Shown one piece after another: positions 15,682 through 22,619 of a stretch of 33,917 nucleotides of DNA. How positions within the stretch are numbered: position 1 is the stretch's first letter; every line of letters starts with the position of its first letter. Position numbers and translations under genes: made by a program. The stretch is from positions 1 through 33,917 of the forward strand of contig NZ_NGFO01000043.1 in NCBI RefSeq assembly GCF_002149015.1. The letters are read 5' to 3'. Under the pieces are notes generated by a model that saw only the letters and a list, made by a program, of their open reading frames with translations, did not search any database and was not told the origin of the DNA. Source of the DNA: Gordonia lacunae. Lineage in GTDB: Bacteria; Actinomycetota; Actinomycetes; Mycobacteriales; Mycobacteriaceae.

Positions 15682-16845
15682 ATGGATTTTAGCTTCAACT
15701 CCGAACAGCGCGACTTCCGTGCGGCCCTGCGTCAGCTCGTCGACAAGGAGATCATCCCGGTCGCCAACGAATGGGAGCGCACCGGCAGGTATCCCACCGA
15801 GATCGTCGACCGGCTGCGGGAGATGGGGCTGTTCGGGATCACCACACCGGAGGAGTTCGGCGGACTCGAACTCGACATGGTGTCGTTCACCCTCGTCTAC
15901 GAGGAGCTCGCCCGCGGCTGGATGGGCATCGCGGGCATCCTCGGCAGTCACAACCTGTCCTGCTGGATGATCTCGCGGCACGGCACAGACGAGCAGAAGG
16001 CGCAGTGGCTCCCGCGTCTGGCGAGTGGCGAGTGCCGCACCGGTATCGGTCTCACCGAGCCCGGGGCCGGAACCGATCTCCAGGGCATCACGACCACCGC
16101 AACCAAGGACGGCGACGACTACGTCATCCGCGGCACCAAGACCTGGATCACCAACGCGCGACACGCGAATGTGCTTCCGGTGCTGGTGAAGACGGACCCG
16201 ACCGCCAGCCCGGCGCACAAGGGCATGAGCATCCTGCTGGTGGACACCACGACTCCCGGCTTCGAGGTCCAGCGCGACATGGGCAAGCTCGGCTACAAGG
16301 GCACCGAGTCCTGCGAGATCTTCCTCGACGAGGTGCGCGTCCCGCAGTCGACGCTGCTCGGGGGCGTCGAGGGCCGCGGTATGCAGCAGGCGCTGTCGGG
16401 CCTCGAGATCGGGCGCCTCAACATCGCCGGACGTAGTGTCGGCATCGCCCAGGCATCCTACGACGCGGCGTTGAACTACTCACGCGAGCGGACGGCATTC
16501 GGTAAGCCGATCTCGGACTTCCAGGCCATCCAGCTCAAGCTCGCCGACATCGCCACCCAGCTGCAGGCGGCCCGTCTGATGACGTACTGGGCTGCGGCCA
16601 AGGCGGATTCGGGTGCCCGGGTGGACGGCGAGGCCGGCATGGCCAAATACTTCGCCTCCGAGACGGCGATCTCGGCAAGCCTCGAGGCGATGCGCATCCA
16701 CGGCGGCTACGGCTACTCGACCGAGTTCAACGTCGAGCGCTACTACCGGGACGCGCCGCTGATGTCGATCGGTGAGGGCACCAACGACATCATGCGCACG
16801 GTCATCGCCAAGGCCTTGGTCAGCGGCTCCGTCACCGTCGGATGA
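15682..16845 (+). CDS. Acyl-CoA dehydrogenase
   Basis: A 387-residue flavoprotein of the acyl-CoA dehydrogenase family. Visible are the N-terminal domain FNSEQRDFRAALRQLVDKE, the flavin motif GLTEPGAGTDL near residue 128, and WITNARHANV. The adenine-region motif ERTAFGKPISDFQAIQ is near 271. The C-terminal YYRDAPLMSIGEGTNDIM has the catalytic base at Glu365. It introduces a 2,3 double bond into an acyl-CoA, passing electrons to ETF. The start at 15682 has AAGGA upstream. It follows the PrpD gene by 78 bp and overlaps the lyase gene by 4 nt. In M. tuberculosis an acyl-CoA dehydrogenase, a MaoC protein and a CitE lyase are likewise neighbours (Rv2500c-Rv2498c). Confidence 0.93.
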   Translation: MDFSFNSEQRDFRAALRQLVDKEIIPVANEWERTGRYPTEIVDRLREMGLFGITTPEEFGGLELDMVSFTLVYEELARGWMGIAGILGSHNLSCWMISRHGTDEQKAQWLPRLASGECRTGIGLTEPGAGTDLQGITTTATKDGDDYVIRGTKTWITNARHANVLPVLVKTDPTASPAHKGMSILLVDTTTPGFEVQRDMGKLGYKGTESCEIFLDEVRVPQSTLLGGVEGRGMQQALSGLEIGRLNIAGRSVGIAQASYDAALNYSRERTAFGKPISDFQAIQLKLADIATQLQAARLMTYWAAAKADSGARVDGEAGMAKYFASETAISASLEAMRIHGGYGYSTEFNVERYYRDAPLMSIGEGTNDIMRTVIAKALVSGSVTVG

Positions 16846-17681
16846 ACCCCGCGCTGATCTTCCTGTACGTCCCGGGGGACCGGCCGGAGCGGTTCGACAA
16901 GGCGGCGGGCTCGGATACGGACGCGATCGTCCTCGACCTCGAGGACGCGGTCCCGCTTGCGGGGAAGGACTCCGCACGCATCGCGGTCGGCGAATGGCTG
17001 GCGAGCCCAGACCGCGCGGGTGTGCCCGCCTGGGTGCGGGTGAACCCGGGCCCAGAACTGCTCGACGACCTGACCATGGCGGTCCGGGCCGGAGCCGACG
17101 GGGTCTGGCTGCCCAAGGTCGACGACGCGGCGACGCTCGACCGGGTGGACGGTCTGCTGACGGAACTGGAAGCCGAGTTCGGCGGCCCGCGAACGCCGGT
17201 GTCGCCGCTCATCGAGACCGGTGCCGGCCTGTGCAACGCGGTATCGATCGCGGCGGGCCCGCGGGTGGCGTTCGTCCAGATCGGTGAGGTCGACCTCGCC
17301 GCGGATCTCGGTGTCTCGCCGGTGGTTGGCAACGAATTGCTCTGGGCACGTTCGCAAGTGGTGGCCGCTTCGGCCGCTGCGAAGATCCGTCCGCCCCTGG
17401 CCGCGGCGTCGCCGGACATCGAGGACGTCGACGGATACGAGGTCGAGACCCGGCAACTCATCGGTCTCGGCTTCTTCGGCCGGGCGTGCATCCATCCGCG
17501 GCAGATCGCCCCGGCGCGAGCCGGGATGACCCCGGCCGAGTCCGAGGTCGCCGCTGCCCGCGATGTCCTGTCCGCGTTCGACGCGGCGGGTGGTGCTGCG
17601 GCCACCGACAGCGCCGGACGCCTCATCGACGAGGCCGTCGCGCGGATCGCCCGGCGAACTCTGGCCCGGCAGTCGACGTAG
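16842..17681 (+). CDS. CitE-like (HpcH/HpaI) beta-hydroxyacyl-CoA lyase
   Basis: A 279-residue TIM-barrel lyase. Motifs are FLYVPGDRPERFDKAAGSD at the N-terminus, DAIVLDLEDAVPLAGKDSAR near 28, and the metal site formed by LIETGAGL near 125 and IGEVDLAADLG near 146. RACIHPRQI near 218 is also typical. It is the stand-alone type, without citrate lyase alpha or gamma genes. Relatives cleave citramalyl-CoA, malyl-CoA or methylmalyl-CoA with Mg2+. As last gene of the operon (ATGA overlap with the dehydrogenase) it probably makes acetyl-CoA or propionyl-CoA plus a 2-oxo acid. Confidence 0.9.
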   Translation: MNPALIFLYVPGDRPERFDKAAGSDTDAIVLDLEDAVPLAGKDSARIAVGEWLASPDRAGVPAWVRVNPGPELLDDLTMAVRAGADGVWLPKVDDAATLDRVDGLLTELEAEFGGPRTPVSPLIETGAGLCNAVSIAAGPRVAFVQIGEVDLAADLGVSPVVGNELLWARSQVVAASAAAKIRPPLAAASPDIEDVDGYEVETRQLIGLGFFGRACIHPRQIAPARAGMTPAESEVAAARDVLSAFDAAGGAAATDSAGRLIDEAVARIARRTLARQST

Positions 17682-17694
17682 GATCGACAGCGCC

Positions 17695-17741
17695 GGGTCG
17701 GGATGACTCCACGGTGTCCTGCTCGGTGCCGGACCCGACCC
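17695..17741 (+). terminator. Hairpin after the lyase gene
   Basis: Perfect 8-bp arms GGGTCGGG (17695-17702) and CCCGACCC (17734-17741) surround a 31-nt loop. It may end the catabolic operon. Alternatively it lies in the 5' leader of the 28-codon gene, since TAGGAT (17679-17684) is a possible -10 just upstream. Confidence 0.4.
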
Positions 17742-17770
17742 CTCACGCGAACATCGAAACGGAGACGAAC

Positions 17771-17857
17771 ATGGTGGACAACATCCTGTGGCAGGCGATC
17801 CAGGACAACGAGCTGGCACTCGCCGTGCTGCAGTACGTGTTCTCCGGCGTCAAGTAG
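17771..17857 (+). CDS. 28-residue small protein
   Basis: An ATG at 17771 with GGAGA 5-9 nt upstream opens a 28-codon frame ending at TAG. The peptide (MVDNILWQAIQDNELALAVL, then QYVFSGVK) alternates hydrophobic and acidic residues and would form one amphipathic helix with net negative charge. There is no signal peptide or cysteine. It lies alone between the catabolic operon and an exported protein. I do not recognise it. It could be a small membrane-associated protein or a secreted peptide; a chance frame is less likely given the good ribosome site and low-GC-bias codons such as AAC, ATC and CAG in order. Confidence 0.5.
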   Translation: MVDNILWQAIQDNELALAVLQYVFSGVK

Positions 17858-18007
17858 ACGCCTCCCGGCGCCCCGCGTGCACTCACGAGCGTCGAGACGG
17901 GAAACTGTGGCAGGCAAGATGTTTGCGAACCGATGGCCCAGCCGAACTCCTGGTGACAGCTCGATGAAGTGTTCGCGGGGTCAGCTGTGATGTGCTGACG
18001 ACGATCC

Positions 18008-18013
18008 TAGGGT
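18008..18013 (+). promoter_or_regulatory. -10 box TAGGGT for a leaderless start
   Basis: TAGGGT fits TANNNT and lies 7 nt before ATG 18021. No Shine-Dalgarno is seen, so the transcript probably starts at the ATG. Confidence 0.45.
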
Positions 18014-18020
18014 CGGCATC

Positions 18021-18419
18021 ATGAACATGTCAGTGGTGAAGAAGATGTCGATCGTCGCGGGCACGATGGGCGCGGCCGCGGTACTCAGCGTGGTGGGGTC
18101 GCCGATTGCCTCGGCGAACTCGTTCTCCGCCAGCACGCAAGGTGGAACCGCGACCTACGACGACGGTGGCGATCAGTTCTGTGCGTTCGCCTGGAACACC
18201 GAGGGGGCCCGCTCGGTTCGGGTCACCCTGACCGCGGTCAGCCGACCGGGCCCGAGTCACGACTTCACCGACCGCAACACCTACGCCGGAGGCAACGCAG
18301 GCAACACCTGCCGCAGCCTGGCCACGGCGTACGAAGACACCCGATACAAGGCCGTGATCCGCGGATACTGGGGTGAGACCGGGACCACCGAGACGACAAC
18401 GGTCTACTTCTACAGCTGA
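18021..18419 (+). CDS. Small secreted protein, two cysteines
   Basis: A 132-residue exported protein. A Sec signal peptide covers ~1-32 (MNMSVVKKMSIVAGTMGAAA, then a hydrophobic stretch ending SPIASAN) with cleavage likely after ASA. The mature ~100 residues are Thr/Gly-rich and probably beta-structured. They contain two cysteines (in DQFCAFAW and GNTCRSLA) likely to form one disulfide. An internal Met at codon 3 is an alternative start. I recognise no family. The gene converges on a lipoprotein gene with a 58-bp gap that contains the perfect palindrome CTTCCGGAAG. Confidence 0.75.
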   Translation: MNMSVVKKMSIVAGTMGAAAVLSVVGSPIASANSFSASTQGGTATYDDGGDQFCAFAWNTEGARSVRVTLTAVSRPGPSHDFTDRNTYAGGNAGNTCRSLATAYEDTRYKAVIRGYWGETGTTETTTVYFYS

Positions 18420-18477
18420 CCGCCGGGACTTCCGGAAGCCGCGTCGGATGGCGCCGCCGCCAGGTCAACGGCGATGG

Positions 18478-19044
18478 TCACGAGGCGAGGCGCACGGCTC
18501 CGATGTTGCTGGAGCATTCCAGGTAGGGAACCGGTGCGGTTCCCTCGCCGCAGATCCACCGCTGTCCGGCGGCGTCGAGGGCGAAGGTGCCGGTGTCGCC
18601 GGCGGCGAGCCGAGCACCGAAGGCGGCTTGGACGGTCATCGCCGTCGGACAGTCGGGTCCGAATGTGAACACAGCCAGGCCGTTGTAACCGTCTCCGCAG
18701 AACGTGCCGGCGGCTGAGGGCTCGTTGGGATCGACCGGGCGTTCACCGCTGGGTCCGGACGAGGCCGCAGCACTGCTCCCGGCGGCGCCGGGAGGGGATT
18801 GCCCGGTGTCGATGTCGCCCCCCGGATCGGTTCCCGCACCGGGTGTCGGCGGAGCGACTTGTGGTGTGTCGGCCGGTCGGGTCGGATGCGATACCGCGGC
18901 TGATCCCGAGAGCGCCCTCGCCACTGACGAAGCGGACTCCGAGGCGGTCCCGGTGTCGGAACTGCATCCGGCGATCGCGATCGCCGCCGAGGCTGCGAGA
19001 GCGAGGGCGCCGGCTCCGATGAGCGAGCGGGTGGAAGAGATCAT
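18478..19044 (-). CDS. Putative lipoprotein
   Basis: A 188-residue protein with a lipobox: a hydrophobic N-terminus ends in AIAIAGCSSD, so Cys27 would be lipidated. A long Ser/Pro/Gly-rich linker (~30-110) leads to a compact C-terminal domain of ~75 residues. This domain has four cysteines (FCGDG, PDCPTA, WICGEG, LECSSN), probably two disulfides. The linker could let the domain reach through the cell wall. AAAGGGA precedes the ATG at 19044. It starts 28 bp after the stop of the upstream exported protein, so the two probably share an mRNA. No known family. Confidence 0.75.
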   Translation of the reverse strand: MISSTRSLIGAGALALAASAAIAIAGCSSDTGTASESASSVARALSGSAAVSHPTRPADTPQVAPPTPGAGTDPGGDIDTGQSPPGAAGSSAAASSGPSGERPVDPNEPSAAGTFCGDGYNGLAVFTFGPDCPTAMTVQAAFGARLAAGDTGTFALDAAGQRWICGEGTAPVPYLECSSNIGAVRLAS

Positions 19045-19072
19045 GCCCGTGTCCCTTTCGACGTCGGTGTGG

Positions 19073-19621
19073 TCAGGGGACCAGTAGTGCGTTGAGTCCA
19101 GGGATGATGCTGCTGGTGGCGGTGCCGCTGTACTGCTCGCGCAGCACGGTCACGGTCGCCACTACCGGTCCGGCGCCCGTGCGAGCGGTTGCGGACGTCG
19201 GCAGGGTGACCGGATAACCGGTGACGGGCACGGTCCCCGGCATGAACGAGGGACGCTGCCAATGGCGCAGTGCCACTGTTCCGCTGGTGCCGGTCGCCAG
19301 GTTGCGCCACGACACCGACACATAGCGGTAGGCGTACTGGTAGAACCACGGCGCGGGATCGGTGACGCTGAAGACCACCGACGACTCAGGTGCGGGCCGG
19401 GCGACGACCCGCGTCTGCTGGAACGATCCGCCGGGCACGCCCCCGGGGCCGGCCTCGACGCCGCCGATTGCGGGAATCGCGAACGAGAGACTCTGTGCGG
19501 CAACAGGATGCCCTACCGACACTGCTGTGGGTGTGGCCATGGCGGCCGGGGCCGCGGCACAGGACAGTGTGGCCATCGATGCGGCGGCAGCGGCGACGAG
19601 TCGAATTCGATTGGGGGACAC
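19073..19621 (-). CDS. Secreted hypothetical protein
   Basis: A 182-residue exported protein. The start is GTG 19621, supported by GGAAGG 9 nt upstream and by a signal peptide that begins there (NRIRLVAAAAASMATLS onward) with cleavage after AMA. A longer frame to 19741 would place arginine-rich sequence before the signal. The mature protein is beta-rich. It includes WFYQYAYRYVSVSWRNLATG and TSGTVALRHW, which looks like an immunoglobulin-like or sandwich fold, and has no cysteine. It is upstream of the lipoprotein gene on the same strand and may be functionally paired with it. Confidence 0.72.
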   Translation of the reverse strand: MSPNRIRLVAAAAASMATLSCAAAPAAMATPTAVSVGHPVAAQSLSFAIPAIGGVEAGPGGVPGGSFQQTRVVARPAPESSVVFSVTDPAPWFYQYAYRYVSVSWRNLATGTSGTVALRHWQRPSFMPGTVPVTGYPVTLPTSATARTGAGPVVATVTVLREQYSGTATSSIIPGLNALLVP

Positions 19622-19774
19622 AAGATGTACCTTCCGGTCGGTGGTTGTCACACAGGCGGATACGCGAGGACCCTGTTGTCGGTGACGAGGCCATGGGTGG
19701 GGTGCGGCGCGCCGTCGGCGCAGCGATGTTCGGCCGAGCACCGGACCGGTACTCGGTGGGACGAAGTGGTCGGA

Positions 19775-19810
19775 GGGGTGTAGTCGCGGGGAGGGGTGAA
19801 GTCGCGGGGG
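19775..19810. repeat. 18-bp tandem duplication
   Basis: GGGGTGTAGTCGCGGGGA (19775-19792) is followed directly by GGGGTGAAGTCGCGGGGG (19793-19810), with two differences. It lies in the 194-bp gap between the winged-helix gene and the exported-protein gene, both on the minus strand. It may be a regulator site or simple slippage. Confidence 0.5.
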
Positions 19811-19815
19811 CGGTC

Positions 19816-20148
19816 CTACTGCACGACGTCTGGGTGGATGGTGTCGTGTTCTGCGGTCTCGATGATCGCTCTGAGGGCGGCGGTATGGCCTCGGTAGGCC
19901 TGTCGTCCACGTTCTGTCAGTGACAGCCGAAGCCGCGAACGCCCTGCGCGAGTGACGTATTCCTCCTCCAGGTAACCGTGTTCGAGCAGTTGGGACACGT
20001 GTTTGCTCAATGCGGACTTCGACAGTTCCAGTCGGGTCTGGAGCTCACCGAACTCCACATACGTGGCCGCATGGGCGATCGCGCAGATCCGCAATCGATA
20101 CGGCGCGTGGATGAGCGGGTCGAAACCGGGTAGGGGTTCAGGCGGCAC
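19816..20148 (-). CDS. Winged-helix transcriptional regulator (HTH_34 type)
   Basis: A 110-residue protein from GTG 20148, which has GGAAGGA about 9 nt upstream. The whole protein is one winged helix: FDPLIHAPYRLRICAIAHAA, then FGELQTRLELSKSALSKHVSQL (recognition), a wing with THVRAGRSRL-like basic residues, and LSLTERGRQAYRGHTAAL. This is the short 'winged helix DNA-binding' family that often pairs with a membrane protein. The start codon lies inside the end of the membrane-protein gene (11-bp overlap). It is probably an autorepressor of that pair; the ligand is unknown. Confidence 0.85.
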   Translation of the reverse strand: MPPEPLPGFDPLIHAPYRLRICAIAHAATYVEFGELQTRLELSKSALSKHVSQLLEHGYLEEEYVTRAGRSRLRLSLTERGRQAYRGHTAALRAIIETAEHDTIHPDVVQ

Positions 20149-20581
20149 GGGTGGTCCTTCCGGATCGGTAGCGGCGGCCCATGTCCAGTGTCGTCGCACC
20201 GGCCGCGAGGCCGGCAACGAACCAGAGCCAGGGGATCTCGAGACCGATGGCCAGGACGGCCGGGACGCCGACGAAAGCGCCCATCGCCGCGACGTAGGGG
20301 AGCGAGGCGCCGACATCGGGTGCCACGACGCCGTATCCGGGTCTCGCGTACACCCATCGAACGCCAACCGCCACGACCGCGATGAGCCCGACGACGGTGA
20401 TCGCCTTCGACGGTCCTTCCGGGAGTGGTTGAGCCCAGCAGACCGCCGTGAGGAGCGCGGCTTGCGCGACGAAGAACCTCCGCGGCAACGGCGGGTTGCG
20501 CGTCGCCGCTTCGGCCCCCTGCGCCTCATCCAGGAGTCGGCGCGCATCGTCACGACCAGGAGGCCAGCCGTCAGTTTCCAT
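20138..20581 (-). CDS. Membrane protein paired with winged-helix regulator
   Basis: A 147-residue membrane protein. A charged ~30-residue N-terminus precedes about four hydrophobic helices (near 36-50, 60-78, 90-110 and 115-132), and the tail is basic. The family is not recognised. It is the first gene of a two-gene unit with the overlapping regulator. The ATG at 20581 has no Shine-Dalgarno but a TACTGT -10 box lies 7 nt away, indicating a leaderless mRNA. Regulator/membrane pairs of this kind often control export or envelope functions; nothing more specific can be read. Confidence 0.75.
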   Translation of the reverse strand: METDGWPPGRDDARRLLDEAQGAEAATRNPPLPRRFFVAQAALLTAVCWAQPLPEGPSKAITVVGLIAVVAVGVRWVYARPGYGVVAPDVGASLPYVAAMGAFVGVPAVLAIGLEIPWLWFVAGLAAGATTLDMGRRYRSGRTTRAA

Positions 20582-20594
20582 GACGGAAACAGTA
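20574..20594 (-). promoter_or_regulatory. -10 box and inverted repeat over the start codon
   Basis: On the minus strand TACTGT (20594-20589) precedes the ATG by 7 nt. A perfect 6-bp inverted repeat, GTTTCC (20574-20579) and GGAAAC (20585-20590), straddles the start codon and overlaps the -10. A bound dimer would block initiation, so this is a candidate operator for the co-transcribed regulator. Confidence 0.45.
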
Positions 20595-20735
20595 GCACTC
20601 CTGGCCGCTCATCGGGAACCTTTGACACACAACCCGTCTGAAACAGTCCGATACCACTTGGTGAGTGGCCGACGGCCCCGGCAACTCGGGTAACGCGTCA
20701 CTCTTGAACACGCTCCGAATTCTCGATCAGTTGAG

Positions 20736-21095
20736 TCAGCGCCGCAGCGCAGCGTCGATGACGTCGTCGAGCACGGCCCGCGAAGTCCGCAGATCACGGA
20801 TCGCCTCGTCGATACGCGCCCGCTCGGCGGCGAGACTTTCGGCCAGCTTGGGTGTCGCAGCGGCCGAGGGACCGCCGTCCGAGTCGCGCATGCACGGCAA
20901 CAGTCTCGCGATCGTGTGACTGCTGAGTCCGGCGGCGTAGAGCTCCTGGATGTGGATGACACGATCCACTGCGGTCTCGGTGTACTCACGTTGCCCACCG
21001 GGCGTCCGGTCGGCGGCGAGCAAACCACGCTCCTCGTAGTAACGCAGCGACCGCTCACTCACGCCTGTTCGTCGTGCGAGCTCCCCGATCCGCAT
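20736..21095 (-). CDS. MerR-family regulator
   Basis: A 119-residue MerR protein. The winged helix is MRIGELARRTGVSERSLRYY, then EERGLLAADRTPGGQREY (1-70), followed by a dimerisation helix (AESLAAERARIDEAIRDLRTS onward). There is only one cysteine (C68 in LLPCMRD) and no metal-binding loop, so it is probably a drug- or metabolite-type MerR rather than a metal sensor. It diverges from a polysaccharide-deacetylase-like gene over 102 bp. That interval carries an 18-bp palindrome in an over-long promoter spacer, the standard MerR arrangement. Confidence 0.9.
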   Translation of the reverse strand: MRIGELARRTGVSERSLRYYEERGLLAADRTPGGQREYTETAVDRVIHIQELYAAGLSSHTIARLLPCMRDSDGGPSAAATPKLAESLAAERARIDEAIRDLRTSRAVLDDVIDAALRR

Positions 21096-21101
21096 ACTCC
21101 A

Positions 21102-21107
21102 GTTATA
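21102..21107 (-). promoter_or_regulatory. -10 box TATAAC for merR-type gene
   Basis: TATAAC on the minus strand is 6 nt before the ATG at 21095, implying a leaderless or nearly leaderless transcript. Confidence 0.4.
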
Positions 21108-21158
21108 CGCAGTCCACCGCCGGCGAGTCGTTCGGAAAGACCGCCGGCCTATTCCTCC

Positions 21159-21190
21159 TTGACCCTGACACCGGTGTCAGGTCTTACGGT
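21159..21190 (+). promoter_or_regulatory. MerR-type promoter with central palindrome
   Basis: TTGACC (21159-21164) is the -35. CCTGACACCGGTGTCAGG, a perfect 18-bp palindrome (21164-21181), fills the spacer. TACGGT (21185-21190) or the overlapping TTACGG is the -10, giving a 19-20-nt spacer. MerR proteins act by untwisting exactly such long spacers. The GTG start follows the -10 by 7 nt. Confidence 0.75.
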
Positions 21191-21197
21191 CGGCGCC

Positions 21198-22070
21198 GTG
21201 ACGAACCCGGTTCCCGCACCGCCCTACGAGTACAGCCCCATCGTCGACCGCGATCCGATCACGTGGCCGGGCGGCAGGAAGGTCGCCGTTCACCTCGGAC
21301 TGAACGTCGAACACTTCCGTTTCGGCCGACCGTCGACGAGCATCTGGCCCGGCACCGCGGAATTGACTCCTGATGCGTTGAACCACGGGTGGCGCGACTA
21401 CGGCTCGCGGGTGGGGATCTGGCGCGTCATCGAGAGCCTCGACCGGCACGGTGTCCGTCCGAGCGTCCTGCTCAACTCGTCGGTCGTGGAGGCCCACCCA
21501 CAGATCGTCGCGGCCGGTATCGAACGCGATTGGACGTGGCTCGCGCACGGGCGCACCAACTCTGAACTCCACACCGACCTCAGCATCGACGAGGAGCGTC
21601 GGGTACTCGCCGAGATCACCGACACCATATTCTCCGCGACCGGCCGCTCCCCGCGGGGTTGGATGGGGCCCGGCCTGACCGAAACCCACCGAACCCCGGA
21701 GTTGCTCGCCGAGCTCGGTTACTCCTACGTACTGGACTGGACCCACGATGACCAGCCGTTCCCGTTGACGATCCCCGGAATGTTCAGCGTCCCGTACTCG
21801 GTCGAACTGAACGATCTCCTGCTCTTCGGCAAGGGCCTGACCGGTCCGGACTTCCTGCAGATGGTCATCGACAGTTACGAACAGCTCTGCGCGGATTCCG
21901 CGACGAGTGGTCGGGTGTTGCCGATCGCCCTGCACCCGTTCGTGATCGGCCAACCGTTCCGACTCAGGTATCTCGATGACGCGCTCGCCTATCTGGCCGC
22001 GCAACCAGACGCATGGCTGACCACGACCGACGAGATAGTCGATGCGTACCGCGCACAGATCGAGCGCTGA
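21198..22070 (+). CDS. Polysaccharide deacetylase family, PuuE/allantoinase-like
   Basis: A 290-residue protein of the NodB-fold carbohydrate esterase 4 superfamily, in the PuuE-like branch. Recognisable parts are ITWPGGRKVAVHLGLNVEHF near residue 18, RDYGSRVGIWRVIESLDRHG near 61, HGRTNSELHTDLSIDEER near 111, and GWMGPGLTETHRTPELLAELG near 145. The motif DWTHDDQPFPL is near 172. Cofactor-independent PuuE hydrolyses allantoin; relatives act on cyclic imides or small amides, so cell-wall deacetylation is less likely. There is no signal peptide. GTG 21198 is chosen because it lies 7 nt behind a -10 box and no conserved sequence precedes it. Confidence 0.85.
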   Translation: MTNPVPAPPYEYSPIVDRDPITWPGGRKVAVHLGLNVEHFRFGRPSTSIWPGTAELTPDALNHGWRDYGSRVGIWRVIESLDRHGVRPSVLLNSSVVEAHPQIVAAGIERDWTWLAHGRTNSELHTDLSIDEERRVLAEITDTIFSATGRSPRGWMGPGLTETHRTPELLAELGYSYVLDWTHDDQPFPLTIPGMFSVPYSVELNDLLLFGKGLTGPDFLQMVIDSYEQLCADSATSGRVLPIALHPFVIGQPFRLRYLDDALAYLAAQPDAWLTTTDEIVDAYRAQIER

Positions 22071-22619
22071 CGCGATGTCGAGCGCGTAGCGATGTGTCGG
22101 GGGTGAATGCCGGTTCCCCTGTTGCGGGACCCTCTCAGTCGAGATCCTGTTCACGGACGGCGGAGCGCTGAGTCGTCGGATCTTGCACCTCGGCCACCAC
22201 CGGCTCGCTCTCCTCGCCCCGACGATTCGCCGCACCCTTGCGCGCGATCCCGCGCCGCAGCGAGCGAGTCGGTAGAACTCCGAAGTCCGCATGGCACACG
22301 CAGCCTTTCGGTGGACTTCGTAGTCATGCCTGAACGTTGAATCGAGATGAGTGCTGTGAGTGAAGAGTAGGTCCATTCGGTATGTCGAGGTCGCGCAAGG
22401 CACTCTCACGGGTTGCCGGGTATCGACTTTGCTCATTGTCGAGTCCCGGTATGCGACCGGCGCGCACACGTCATCAGACGGAGTGAGCCCGCGGTAAGGT
22501 GGGGTGTGTCGGACATTCCGACAACGGTGAGCGACGATTTCGAGACCATTTCACGAAATGGATATGGTCGATTCACTCGGTCCGGTGGTGGTGTCTGAAT
22601 TGTCCGCTAGTGTTTAGCG
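22071..22619. other. 549-bp stretch without a convincing gene
   Basis: No frame on either strand looks protein-like. It holds a hairpin at 22277-22288/22313-22324 (12-bp arms, one mismatch, core GAAGTCC). It also holds a perfect 7-3-7 palindrome TGTCGGA-CAT-TCCGACA at 22507-22523 and a 6-4-6 palindrome built on CCATTT/AAATGG near 22547. The second half is less GC-rich than the surroundings. It may hold a small RNA and the regulatory region of the gene at 22620. Confidence 0.5.
22608..22613 (+). promoter_or_regulatory. -10 box TAGTGT for a leaderless start
   Basis: TAGTGT fits TANNNT and lies 6 nt before ATG 22620. No Shine-Dalgarno is seen there. Confidence 0.4.

Noticed and set aside
21198..22070. 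Cell-wall peptidoglycan deacetylase
   Set aside because: There is no signal peptide or membrane anchor, and the motifs follow the PuuE-like cytosolic branch.
21177..22469. 430-codon minus-strand frame covering the deacetylase and the gap
   Set aside because: Antisense over most of its length, with arginine-rich start sequence and no ribosome site. It does not rescue the 22071-22619 gap as coding.
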